Shown here piece after piece: positions 18,126 to 25,968 of a DNA stretch of 64,000 bases. Both the position numbers and the translations under genes were made by a program. A model generated the notes under the pieces. The model was not told the origin of the DNA and ran no database searches. It saw nothing but the letters and a program-made list of their open reading frames with translations. Where the stretch lies: the NCBI GenBank assembly GCA_033763395.1, contig JANRKQ010000019.1, forward strand, positions 1 through 64,000. The letters run 5' to 3'. Positions within the stretch are counted from its first letter, which is position 1, and each line of letters opens with the position of its first letter. The DNA comes from Xiheimicrobium sp033763395 (GTDB lineage Bacteria > Myxococcota > Myxococcia > Myxococcales > Myxococcaceae).

Positions 18126-18155
18126 GATGTAGCGATGGGGCACCATTTCAGTCAA
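18126..18155 (-). promoter_or_regulatory. candidate sigma70-type promoter for lipoprotein operon
   Basis: On the minus strand TTGACT (18155-18150) and TACATC (18131-18126) are spaced by 18 bases, upstream of the lipoprotein A start. The -35 box matches five of six consensus bases; the -10 box is weak. This puts the start of transcription near 18119, with a leader of about 80 bases. Confidence 0.4.
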
Positions 18156-18212
18156 CCCTGAATCACACCCGTTTCGCGGAGCCACTGTCGGCAGGTGTAG
18201 GCGGGTCTGCGC

Positions 18213-18962
18213 TCAGAACAGCACGCCCACGCCCGCGCCGAAGTACGTGTCGTGGAGGTAGCCGCGCAGGTAGCGGGTGATCTCGACCCGCCAGGTGAGC
18301 CGCACGAACTCGTCCTGGGTGAGCGCGGGCCGGCCGCGAATGCCGATGCCGTACTGGAACAGAAAGCGCGCGCCCTGGAGCTGCACCTCGTTCTGATCGA
18401 CCCGCACGCCGGTGAAGTTCGCGTTCACCCCGAGGCCGAGCTGCCCGTACAGGCCGAACACCTTGCTGATGGGCCAGACGATGGCCGGGGCGAGCGTGAA
18501 GTAGTGCTGGCTCGCCCAGCTCGAGATCTGCGCCGTCCCGTCTTGCGTCACCGCGAAGCGCCACTGCACGTCGGCGAAGAACATCTCGCGCAAGAACTCG
18601 TCGGGGATGAGGCGGCCCCACTCCCAGGTGAAGCGCACGCCGAAGGAGAACCGCGGGTCGCCCAGGCCGCCGCGGCTGGCGTCGAGCAGCATCAGGCCCG
18701 CGCCCAGCTCGCCGCCGACGCCGTAGTTGGGGTCGTCGGTGTCGGCCAGGCGCTCCTCGCGGGCCTCGGCGTCTTCGTCTTCTTCGCGCAGGCGCTCCGA
18801 CTTGCGGCTCTTCTTCGGGCGGGCGGGCGCGTCGTCACCCGAGGCCCCGTCGTCGTCGTAGGGCAGGGGCGCGTCGTCTTCCTTCTTCTGGGCGAGCGCG
18901 GGGAGGGCGAGCAGCAGCCCGGGCGACAGCGCGAGGAGGCGGCGGAGCGAGAGGGCGTTCAT
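18213..18962 (-). CDS. outer-membrane beta-barrel protein, unknown role
   Basis: 249 residues. Signal peptide MNALSLRRLLALSPGLLLALPALA is followed by a charged low-complexity linker (residues ~26-75, with PKKSRKSERLREEDEDAE). Alternating beta-strand sequence then runs to the end: GGELGAGLMLLDASRG, FSFGVRFTWEWGRL, GLYGQLGLGVNANFTG, FLFQYGIGIRGR and YFGAGVGVLF. The final Phe and the strand pattern fit an eight-to-ten-strand barrel of the OmpW/porin-like kind. The charged linker between signal and barrel is unusual and could sit in the periplasm as a peptidoglycan or partner contact. It follows the HExxH lipoprotein gene by 13 bases, so the two are probably co-transcribed. Confidence 0.78.
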   Translation of the reverse strand: MNALSLRRLLALSPGLLLALPALAQKKEDDAPLPYDDDGASGDDAPARPKKSRKSERLREEDEDAEAREERLADTDDPNYGVGGELGAGLMLLDASRGGLGDPRFSFGVRFTWEWGRLIPDEFLREMFFADVQWRFAVTQDGTAQISSWASQHYFTLAPAIVWPISKVFGLYGQLGLGVNANFTGVRVDQNEVQLQGARFLFQYGIGIRGRPALTQDEFVRLTWRVEITRYLRGYLHDTYFGAGVGVLF

Positions 18963-18975
18963 GGTGCGGGGGCCA

Positions 18976-20268
18976 TCACGGCATGGGCGCGGGCAGCTGC
19001 CGGCAGGTGGTGCGCCGCGAGGCGCCCATGCACGGGTTCCCGGTCATCTTGTCCGAGCAGTCGGGGGTCTCACACTGGAGCTGCAGCCGGTTGATGGCCT
19101 CGCCGCAGAAGGCGCGGCGCATCTCGACGTTGGTGATGTGGCGCGCGATGATCCCCGCGACCACTTCGGGGGTGAAGGCCATCGAGTTGTTCACGTTGCG
19201 GTTGATGAGCTGCTTGAGGCCGGTGCCGTTGGAGTCGTCGCTCTCGTCGTCGTAGGCCGTGAGCAGGTCCTTGATGACGCTCTTGACGCCCAGCTCGCCC
19301 CCATTTCGAACGCCCGCCTGGTACAGCGAGACGGCCCACACGTTGCCGTAGAGATACATCTCGCGGCCGCGCACCCATTGGTCCTGCGAGAAGCTCTTGA
19401 GGGCGCCTCGCAGCCCCTCGTCGACACACGCGTCGTTGCGCGCGACGTCTCTCTGCTTCGCGTACGCCTCGTCCGAGATGCTCAGGCTCAGGTACTCGGT
19501 GCGGCAGCGCGCGAGCGACTGGCAGGTGGCGCCGTAGCCGTGCAGATCGGCGAGGCCCTCGTCGAGCGACTTGAGCAGGTTGAACGGCTCGAGGCTCCAG
19601 GTGGTGAGCGCGGGGTGAATGCCCTGATCGTCGAACACCCGCTTGCCCCACACCTTGTGCGCCACCTCGTGGCCGATGACGCCCAGGTTCATGCCCATGG
19701 GAATGCGCTGCTCCTTCTCGAAGGGCGCCACCACGAAGGACTTGATGAACGACAGGTACAGCGCGTTGTCGGTGAGCGGCGTCGCCGAGTTGATGCGCAC
19801 CTCGGGCCAGTAGAACACGCGCATGCCCTGCAGCTCGGCCGGCGGCGCGGCGGGCGGCAGCACGTCCTGGAAGTAGAGGAACGCGTTCTCGTAGTTGAAG
19901 TACGTCGTCGTCATGTTCCAGGTGTGGAAGTCCGACGGCCACAGCGTGCCGGCGCGGTCGAGGTAGTTGCCCCGCACGTCGGTGCCGCGGTCCCGGACGA
20001 CGACCTCGAAGCGCTGCGTGTCGTTGAGGCCCGGCAGGTTGCGCTGCAGCGGGTCGGTGTCGTCGATGATGATTCGACCGGCGCCCACGAGCTCGGCGAT
20101 CGAGCCCTTGAGCGCCGTGAGGTTGCTGATGGTGGTGAGCTGCACCTCGCGGGTCTCATACGAGCCCGTCTCGGTGGGGATGATGGCCATCACCTTGACC
20201 GGCGCGGGCGGGTTCGGCCCACACGACGCGAGGAGCGGCAGGAGCAGCGTGAACACGGTGCGACGCAT
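18976..20268 (-). CDS. lipoprotein with HExxH zinc-metalloprotease signature
   Basis: 430 residues if started at ATG 20268, which gives the lipoprotein signal MRRTVFTLLLPLLASC (Cys16); the longer frame from 20343 has no signal peptide. His200-Glu-Val-Ala-His204 lies in GVIGHEVAHKVWG, and Glu237 in SLDEGLADLHGYG is 33 residues on. This fits the gluzincin pattern HExxH plus a downstream Glu. Several Cys pairs near the C-terminus (CQSLARC, CETPDCSDKMTGNPC) suggest disulfides in the envelope. Activity is inferred from the motif only. It is transcribed ahead of the barrel-protein gene, with which it may act. Confidence 0.75.
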   Translation of the reverse strand: MRRTVFTLLLPLLASCGPNPPAPVKVMAIIPTETGSYETREVQLTTISNLTALKGSIAELVGAGRIIIDDTDPLQRNLPGLNDTQRFEVVVRDRGTDVRGNYLDRAGTLWPSDFHTWNMTTTYFNYENAFLYFQDVLPPAAPPAELQGMRVFYWPEVRINSATPLTDNALYLSFIKSFVVAPFEKEQRIPMGMNLGVIGHEVAHKVWGKRVFDDQGIHPALTTWSLEPFNLLKSLDEGLADLHGYGATCQSLARCRTEYLSLSISDEAYAKQRDVARNDACVDEGLRGALKSFSQDQWVRGREMYLYGNVWAVSLYQAGVRNGGELGVKSVIKDLLTAYDDESDDSNGTGLKQLINRNVNNSMAFTPEVVAGIIARHITNVEMRRAFCGEAINRLQLQCETPDCSDKMTGNPCMGASRRTTCRQLPAPMP

Positions 20269-20338
20269 GGCCAGACAGTGTAGCCAGAAAGCGCGCCGAG
20301 TCAGGAGCCTCGCGCGCATGACGACGTCATTGCTGGGT

Positions 20339-20361
20339 CGCACCGCGTCCTCTACGGTGCG
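20339..20361 (+). promoter_or_regulatory. 7-bp inverted repeat upstream of aspS
   Basis: CGCACCG and CGGTGCG pair around nine bases, about 60 bases before the aspS ATG. It may be a leader hairpin or an operator in the 153-base divergent gap with the HExxH lipoprotein gene. There is no T-box-like element. Confidence 0.3.
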
Positions 20362-20421
20362 CCGGTCGTTGTCGCCGTTGGTTCCTCGACGTCACATTCA
20401 CGAAGAAGCGAGTCACACCGC

Positions 20422-22380
20422 ATGTCGCACCAGTTCATCTCGAAGGTGAAGCGCACCCACTCCTGCGGCGCCCTGCGCGCCTCGCACATCGGCCAGGAGG
20501 TCGTCCTCTTCGGCTGGGTGGACAGCCGTCGAGACCACGGCGACCTCATCTTCGTCGACCTGCGCGACCGCGAGGGCGTCACCCAGGTGAAGTTCGCGCC
20601 GTCGCTCGCGAAGGAGGCACACGATCTCGCCGAGCAGCTCCGCTCCGAGTGGGTCATCGGCGTCAGGGGCACCGTGCATCACCGCGGCACCCAGTGGTCG
20701 AAGAAGGAGAACAAAGAGGTCCCCGCCACGAACCCGAACCTCGCCACCGGTGAGATCGAGGTCTACGCCTCCGCGATCGAGGTGTTCAACCGCTCCGAGA
20801 CGCCGCCGTTCGAGATCACCGAGCACATCACCGCGAACGAGGAGCTGCGCCTGGCGCACCGGTACCTTGACCTTCGCCGGCCGCCCCTGCAGAAGGCCCT
20901 CATCACCCGCGCGAAGATGAACGCGGCGACCCGCAGCTACTTCGTCGACCACGGCTTCCTCGAGCTCGAGACGCCCTTCATGGGCCGCTACACCCCCGGC
21001 GGCGCGCGCAACTTCCTCGTCCCCTCGCGCCTCAACGCCGGCAAGTTCTACGCGCTCGCCGAGTCGCCGCAGCTCTACAAGCAGCTCTTCATGGTGGCGG
21101 GCTTCGAGCGCTACTTCCAGATCGTCAAGTGCTTCCGCGACGAAGACCTGCGCCTCGATCGCCAGCCCGAGTTCACCCAGATCGACGTCGAGATGAGCTT
21201 CGTCGCCCAGGACGACGTCTTCACCGTCATCGAGGGGCTGCTGAAGCGGCTGTGGAAGGAGGTGCACGGGCTCGACATTCCCACGCCGTTCCCGCGCATG
21301 AACTTCGACGAGTCGATGGCGCGGTACGGCAACGACAAGCCCGACCTGCGCTTTGGCATGGAGCACGTCGTCCTCAACGACGTCATCGCGAAGTTCGGCG
21401 CCGAGGGCGGCGTCGCGCCGATGTGGGAGACCCTGCAGCAGAAGGGTCTCATCAAGGCGCTCGTCGTTCGCCCGGTGCAGCCCGGTCAGCACGATCAGAC
21501 GGTGGTGAAGGCGAAGGAAGAGGCCTTTCGCCGCGCGAACCCGAACCCCACCGCGAAGGTGCCGCCGCCGCCGACCGAGCTCACCCGCAAGGACATCGAA
21601 GAGACCGAGGCCTATGTCGTCGGCATGGGCGCCAGGGGGCTCGCGCGCGCGAAGCTCGCCGAGAACGGCGACTGGACGCAGGCTCCGCTCTTCAAGACCG
21701 CGAAGCCCGAGCTCAAGGCCGCCATCCTCGAAGCGACCGGCGCGAAGCCTGGCGACCTGATCCTCTTCCAGTTCGGGCCCGAGGCGAAGGTGCACACGGT
21801 GATGGCGAACCTGCGCGTGTACCTCGCCAAGAAGCTCTGGCTCATCCCCGAGTACGGCTCCGGCGGGAAGTGGAACTTCCTGTGGGTCGTGAACCCGCCG
21901 CTCTTCGAATACGACGAAGAATCGAAGACCTGGGCCGCGGCGCACCACGCCTTCACGCGCCCGATGGACGAGTGCCTCAAGTACCTCGAGCCCGAGTCGT
22001 TCGACCCCGCGAAGGTGTACTGCTACCGCTACGACGTCGTGCTCAACGGCTTCGAGATCGGCGGCGGCTCCATTCGGTTGCACGACCCCAAGGTGCAGTC
22101 GCTCGTCTTCAAGGCGCTCGGCATCAGCGACGAGGACGCCCGCTCGAAGTTCGGCTTCCTGCTCGACGCGCTCAAGTACGGCGCGCCCCCTCACGGTGGC
22201 ATCGCGCTGGGTATGGACCGGCTCGCCTTCCTCATCACCGAGACCGAGTCCCTGCGCGACGTGATCCCGTTCCCCAAGACGCAGAAGGGCACCGATCTCA
22301 TGACGGGCGCGCCTGGCGACGTCGACGACAAGCAGCTGCGCGAGCTGTACGTGAAGAGCACGCCGCCCGCGAAGGGCTGA
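20422..22380 (+). CDS. aspS: aspartate--tRNA ligase, probably non-discriminating (Asp/Asn)
   Basis: 652 residues with the full bacterial architecture: an N-terminal OB anticodon-binding domain (residues ~1-110), class II catalytic core and inserted GAD domain (~290-420). Class II marks are FRDEDLRLDRQPEFTQIDVE (motif 2) and the C-terminal GGIALGMDRLAFLITE (motif 3). In the anticodon domain GWVDSRRDHGDLIF carries His where discriminating enzymes usually have Leu, and the later GVRG segment keeps Gly. Work on Pseudomonas AspRS tied this His/Gly pair to charging of both tRNA-Asp and tRNA-Asn. If it holds here, Asn-tRNA is made by GatCAB amidation. It charges tRNA in the cytoplasm. A strong hairpin terminator follows the stop. 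Confidence 0.96.
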   Translation: MSHQFISKVKRTHSCGALRASHIGQEVVLFGWVDSRRDHGDLIFVDLRDREGVTQVKFAPSLAKEAHDLAEQLRSEWVIGVRGTVHHRGTQWSKKENKEVPATNPNLATGEIEVYASAIEVFNRSETPPFEITEHITANEELRLAHRYLDLRRPPLQKALITRAKMNAATRSYFVDHGFLELETPFMGRYTPGGARNFLVPSRLNAGKFYALAESPQLYKQLFMVAGFERYFQIVKCFRDEDLRLDRQPEFTQIDVEMSFVAQDDVFTVIEGLLKRLWKEVHGLDIPTPFPRMNFDESMARYGNDKPDLRFGMEHVVLNDVIAKFGAEGGVAPMWETLQQKGLIKALVVRPVQPGQHDQTVVKAKEEAFRRANPNPTAKVPPPPTELTRKDIEETEAYVVGMGARGLARAKLAENGDWTQAPLFKTAKPELKAAILEATGAKPGDLILFQFGPEAKVHTVMANLRVYLAKKLWLIPEYGSGGKWNFLWVVNPPLFEYDEESKTWAAAHHAFTRPMDECLKYLEPESFDPAKVYCYRYDVVLNGFEIGGGSIRLHDPKVQSLVFKALGISDEDARSKFGFLLDALKYGAPPHGGIALGMDRLAFLITETESLRDVIPFPKTQKGTDLMTGAPGDVDDKQLRELYVKSTPPAKG

Positions 22381-22396
22381 CCGCTCGAAACGACGA

Positions 22397-22430
22397 ACCC
22401 CGTGGGCTCCAGCGAGGAGCGCCACGGGGT
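22397..22430. terminator. strong bidirectional hairpin after aspS
   Basis: ACCCCGTGG (22397-22405) pairs perfectly with CCACGGGGT (22422-22430). An inner CTCC/GGAG pairing encloses a small loop. It sits 17 bases after the aspS stop and before the convergent gene that ends at 22456, so it probably serves both strands. CTT follows on the plus strand; the T-tract is short. Confidence 0.75.
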
Positions 22431-22455
22431 CTTCCAGCCGGAAAGCTGGGGAGGG

Positions 22456-22971
22456 TTACTTCTCGCCCCAGGCCTTGGGCTTCTCGGCGAGCTTCTTCAT
22501 CGACTCTTCGGCGCTGCGCAGCACCGACTTGATGACCGACTCGAGCGTGTTGCGAATCGAGATGGCCTTCTCTTCGGCAGAGCCCGGCGCGATCTCGACC
22601 TTCTGCATCAGCTCGTCCATGCGCTTCGACTCGTCGGGCGTGAGGAACACCTTCTTGAGGAGCCCGGCCAGCTCTTTCGAGTCGGCATCGCCGCGCTTGT
22701 TGAGCGCTTCGGCACCCGCCCGAACCTCGGCGTTGTTCTGGGTGAGATCGTACGCGCCAGAAGCCGTCGACGCGCTGGCGATCGACTGCGGGGGGGCGGG
22801 CAGGCTGCTGACGGCCGCGCCACCCGAGCCTCCGCCAGCGTTGAAGCTGCTGGCGGCGGTGTAGCCAGTCGACGCGGAGCGGACGCTCGAAGGCGCGACG
22901 CCGTTGCTGGACTGCACCGAGCTGGTGGTGACCGGAGCGATGCGGGGGCCGTTGCCACGAATGGTCGTCAT
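22456..22971 (-). CDS. hypothetical Ser-rich protein with helical C-terminal half
   Basis: 171 residues from ATG 22971; the longer frame to 23019 reads through a palindrome and is not supported. The first ~75 residues are low-complexity Ser/Ala/Gly/Thr (TTSSVQSSNGVAPSS, FNAGGGSGGAAVSS) with no signal peptide. Residues ~80-171 are charged and predicted helical (DSKELAGLLKKVFLTPDESK, ESVIKSVLRSAEESMKKLAE). I recognise no family. The layout, a disordered N-terminus on a helical domain, resembles small secreted or predation-associated myxobacterial proteins, but that is only resemblance. It is convergent with aspS. Confidence 0.7.
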   Translation of the reverse strand: MTTIRGNGPRIAPVTTSSVQSSNGVAPSSVRSASTGYTAASSFNAGGGSGGAAVSSLPAPPQSIASASTASGAYDLTQNNAEVRAGAEALNKRGDADSKELAGLLKKVFLTPDESKRMDELMQKVEIAPGSAEEKAISIRNTLESVIKSVLRSAEESMKKLAEKPKAWGEK

Positions 22972-23010
22972 GCACCCATTATCGCACGCACCCCGAACGT
23001 GGGTGCGTGT
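22972..23010 (-). promoter_or_regulatory. palindrome and GATAAT box abutting an ATG, leaderless candidate
   Basis: CACGCACC and GGTGCGTG (22985-22992 and 23002-23009) are perfect inverted repeats. Toward the gene lies GATAAT, five of six matches to a -10 box, six bases before the ATG at 22971. That spacing would start the mRNA at or next to the ATG. No -35 box is visible; the palindrome takes its place and could be an activator or repressor site. Confidence 0.4.
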
Positions 23011-23039
23011 CGCTCTCACGAAGTAAGAATTCCAGTCGG

Positions 23040-23927
23040 TTAGCGGCGGAGATCCTGCAGCAGGGCGTCGACCCCTGTCGGATCAGCCGCGCGGACCTGG
23101 GCCAGCAGCAGGGGCGTGTCAGGGGCGTTGACGATTCGGAGCGCGTCATGGGCCTCGGTCTTCACCCGGCTGGAACTCGCCACGAAGCGCTTCACGAGCG
23201 CGCCAGCCGCAACCGTCTGAATGCGGCGGGTCTCGGCAGGGGCGGGGGCGCCGGCGGGCGTCTCGAGCGCCCAGGCGTTGCCGTTGACCGAGAGTGCCTT
23301 GATGAGCGCCAGCTGCTCCGTCTCGGCCGTGGCGCGCGCCAGCGCCTGGGCGAGGAAGGTGGTGACGGCGAGCCGTCGGCAGGTGCCCATGCCCGCCAGC
23401 ACGGCTTCCCGATCGACGCCGGCAGTCGCCGTGGCCGCCTCGACCAGCGCCTGGGCGGCGCCATCGGTGCCGAGGCGCCCGAGCGCGTCGGCCGCGGAGC
23501 GTCGCACGGCCGGCTCGAGGCCCGGCGACACCAACACCGCGACGAGGAGCCGCTCGGTCTTCGGCTCCCGACGGGCGCCGAGCGACTCGAGGAGGCCCGC
23601 CTGCCACGCCACCCGCGCCGACGCCGGGAGGTTCGCGTCGACCGCGCCCGAGAACACGATCGCATCGGCCAGCGCCCAGGTGGCCTGCGGCACGGCGTTG
23701 AGCCACGAGGTGACCGGCGCGTACCGACCGCGCCTGTCGTGATCGAGCCGGGCGAGGCTGGCGCGCAGCGCAGCGACCTGTCGGAAGGGCTCGGCGCTGC
23801 GGGCGCGATCGGCGGCGATCTGATGCTCCAGGGCGGCGCGCTCCTTCGCGGGCCACGTCAGGGGAAAGGCGCCTTCGGCCAGGGCGGCCTGCGCGGTCAT
23901 GACCAGCGCGAGTGCGAGCTGCTTCAC
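23040..23927 (-). CDS. secreted HEAT-repeat-like protein following the arginine deiminase gene
   Basis: 295 residues from GTG 23927. The start is supported by GGAGGTGA four bases upstream and by GTGA overlap with the stop of the deiminase gene. The N-terminus MKQLALALVMTAQAALA (first codon GTG) is a signal peptide without lipobox. The rest is alpha-helical with HEAT-type phrases such as EPAVRRSAADALGRLGTDG, DREAVLAGMGTCRRLAV and VKTEAHDALRIVNAPD. HEAT solenoids bind protein partners, and the translational coupling makes the deiminase, or one of its targets, the obvious candidate partner. No enzymatic motif is seen. Confidence 0.75.
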   Translation of the reverse strand: MKQLALALVMTAQAALAEGAFPLTWPAKERAALEHQIAADRARSAEPFRQVAALRASLARLDHDRRGRYAPVTSWLNAVPQATWALADAIVFSGAVDANLPASARVAWQAGLLESLGARREPKTERLLVAVLVSPGLEPAVRRSAADALGRLGTDGAAQALVEAATATAGVDREAVLAGMGTCRRLAVTTFLAQALARATAETEQLALIKALSVNGNAWALETPAGAPAPAETRRIQTVAAGALVKRFVASSSRVKTEAHDALRIVNAPDTPLLLAQVRAADPTGVDALLQDLRR

Positions 23928-25774
23928 GGCGTCACCTCCCACCACTTCACCGACGGAATGGCCCGCATCGCATTCGTCCCGCAGTGCACCTCGCCGGCCG
24001 CGCGGTGGTACAGGTTCCAGTTCTCGACCCACTGCACGCGCACCTGGTACGGCGCGAGCGCCGCCTCGAGCTGCGCCTTGAAAATGTCCTTCCCGTCGAT
24101 GATCGGCCCGTGCGGGTCGGGCACCGCGACGGTGCGCTCGTCGATGACGAAGAGGTTCACCGTGCCCGGCTGGTGCGCCAGCGACGCGCCCATCACCGGC
24201 TCATGGAGGAAGGGCACCTTGACGATCTCGGCGTCGGTGAGGCCCGTCTCGCGCTTCAAGATGGCCAGCTGCTCGTCGACCTTCACCGCGGCCTCGGCGC
24301 TCGCCTGCATCACGTCGGCGTTGGCGAGCAGTGCGGACACGGTCGTCTCGGCGTTGAGCTCGTTGCCCATCTCGTCGAACCAGCGCTTCCCGACAAAAAG
24401 CCGGGTCGAGCCGTTCCCGTTGGCCTGCGCGTCGAGCAGCATCTGGCGGGCGAGCCGCGCGTCGTTGGCCAGCACGATCCACCCGCGGGGCGTCGAGGCC
24501 TTGAGGAAGCTGACCGTCTCGTCCACGTGCCCGACGAGGAGCCACGCGGTGTCGACGTTGATCGACGGCTCCTGGTACTTCTGCGACTCGGTCATGCGCA
24601 CGAAGCTCTGGTCGGGGGCGTAACCGCGCACGGAGCCCCGAATGACGCGGCCGAGCGGCCAGCTGCGGGTGGGCGTCGAGTGGGGCGGCACCGTCTCGAA
24701 GTTGCCGAACGAGTTGAGAGTCTGCGTCTCGTCGCTGCTGGTGAGATCGACCTGCTGCACGCCGGCGACGTCCTTCCCGCGGAAGCGGGTGAAGACGATG
24801 CGGCCCGCCTCGCGGAGCGGGTAGCTGCGGCTGAACGGGTTCTCGATGTTCGCCGATCGGAAGAACACCCGCATGACCTGCTGCGCGCCGCCAGGCCCGG
24901 GCATCGACGCGTAGCCGGTCTCGAAGAAGTCCTGCGTCCACTGATCATCGAGCTGGGGCGTCACGAAGGTGATGTCGGGGTTCGCCAGCGTCAACCCGGC
25001 GCGCACGTCGCGCAGGAAGATCGCCGAGTCGCGCTCACCCGGAATGTTCGTCGCGTACGCCGTCTCGGTCGGGGACAGGTGGTGGAACGTGAGGACCGGC
25101 GAGCTGCGCAGCCGCACGGTGTCGGTGTACGTGCCGCCCTTCCAGTACTTCGTGTCGGGCACGACGACCTGCACCGAGACGTCGACGAAGCCGTCCCACT
25201 CGGCCTCTTCGCGCACCACGTCGGTCCCCTCGAGCAGGAGCGTCACCCCGCTGGTGAGATCGGCGGTCGCCAGAGGCAAGGCCGGGTCCAACGCCTCGGT
25301 GCGGTCGCCAGCCTTGCGGAACAGCCGCACCTTCGCGTCGGCAGGCGCGATGGACAGGCGCACCACGGTGCCCGACGGCGCCTCGGGCCAGCGCACCAGC
25401 TCGAGGCGGGCCAGGTCCTTCAGGTCGTCATCGCCGTTGATGACCTCGTCGGTGGCGTCGTTGCAGGCGGGCAGGGTGGAGTCCGGCAGCGGCCGGCCGC
25501 TCATGTCGGTGCCGCGGCAGCGCACGGCGTCGTCGTCGATGTTGGGGAGGAAGATGGCGCCGTGGCGCTCGTCCCACGTCTCTTCGCCCTCGTCGTCGGC
25601 GGTGCCCACCAGCTCGACGACGCCGTCGCGGTTGACGTCGCCGCGCAGGTCGATCGGCGGCACCCCCGGCAGGACCGTGACGGTCGAGGCTCCACCTTCC
25701 AGTGATGGGAGCACCCGCTCGCTGCACCCGACGGCGAACCACGCCGCCACGCACCACAGACTGCATCGAAACAT
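23924..25774 (-). CDS. peptidylarginine-deiminase-family lipoprotein
   Basis: 616 residues from ATG 25774. Signal MFRCSLWCVAAWFAVGC gives a likely lipidated Cys17. The C-terminal half is a clear PAD catalytic domain: DDQWTQDFFETGY with Asp282, GNFETVPP, SWPLGRVIRG, GHVDETVSFLKA with His416 and Asp418, and GEVHCGTNAMR with Cys598. These match all four catalytic residues of vertebrate PAD4 (Asp350, His471, Asp473, Cys645). The N-terminal part has acidic, EF-hand-like stretches (DVNRDGVVEL, LPNIDDDAV, INGDDDLKDL) that could bind calcium, which activates animal PADs. It would convert protein arginine to citrulline at the cell surface or periplasm. It is coupled by GTGA overlap to a HEAT-like secreted protein. 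Confidence 0.9.
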   Translation of the reverse strand: MFRCSLWCVAAWFAVGCSERVLPSLEGGASTVTVLPGVPPIDLRGDVNRDGVVELVGTADDEGEETWDERHGAIFLPNIDDDAVRCRGTDMSGRPLPDSTLPACNDATDEVINGDDDLKDLARLELVRWPEAPSGTVVRLSIAPADAKVRLFRKAGDRTEALDPALPLATADLTSGVTLLLEGTDVVREEAEWDGFVDVSVQVVVPDTKYWKGGTYTDTVRLRSSPVLTFHHLSPTETAYATNIPGERDSAIFLRDVRAGLTLANPDITFVTPQLDDQWTQDFFETGYASMPGPGGAQQVMRVFFRSANIENPFSRSYPLREAGRIVFTRFRGKDVAGVQQVDLTSSDETQTLNSFGNFETVPPHSTPTRSWPLGRVIRGSVRGYAPDQSFVRMTESQKYQEPSINVDTAWLLVGHVDETVSFLKASTPRGWIVLANDARLARQMLLDAQANGNGSTRLFVGKRWFDEMGNELNAETTVSALLANADVMQASAEAAVKVDEQLAILKRETGLTDAEIVKVPFLHEPVMGASLAHQPGTVNLFVIDERTVAVPDPHGPIIDGKDIFKAQLEAALAPYQVRVQWVENWNLYHRAAGEVHCGTNAMRAIPSVKWWEVTP

Positions 25775-25968
25775 CGTCACTCCGATCCGCCGGCCGGGCC
25801 CCGAGGAGCGGCGGCTCGTAGCGCAGGAGCAACCGCGCTCACAAGCCACGGCCCCGACGCGGGGCGCCAACCGGGTTTTTCTCAGGAAGTGAGAGCGACT
25901 CATCGACCACGCGCCGGCACCGGGGCCCGCACGAGGTGCATCACCGCTCGACGATGGGCTGGTGAGGG

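Noticed and set aside
20269..20421. T-box or other riboswitch ahead of aspS
   Set aside because: The gap is short and contains a single 7-bp hairpin, without the conserved T-box sequence.
25851..25865. GCCCCG-acg-CGGGGC hairpin between MFS and deiminase genes
   Set aside because: Perfect 6-bp stem, but the T run 12 bases away is on the strand opposite to transcription, so it is a poor terminator.
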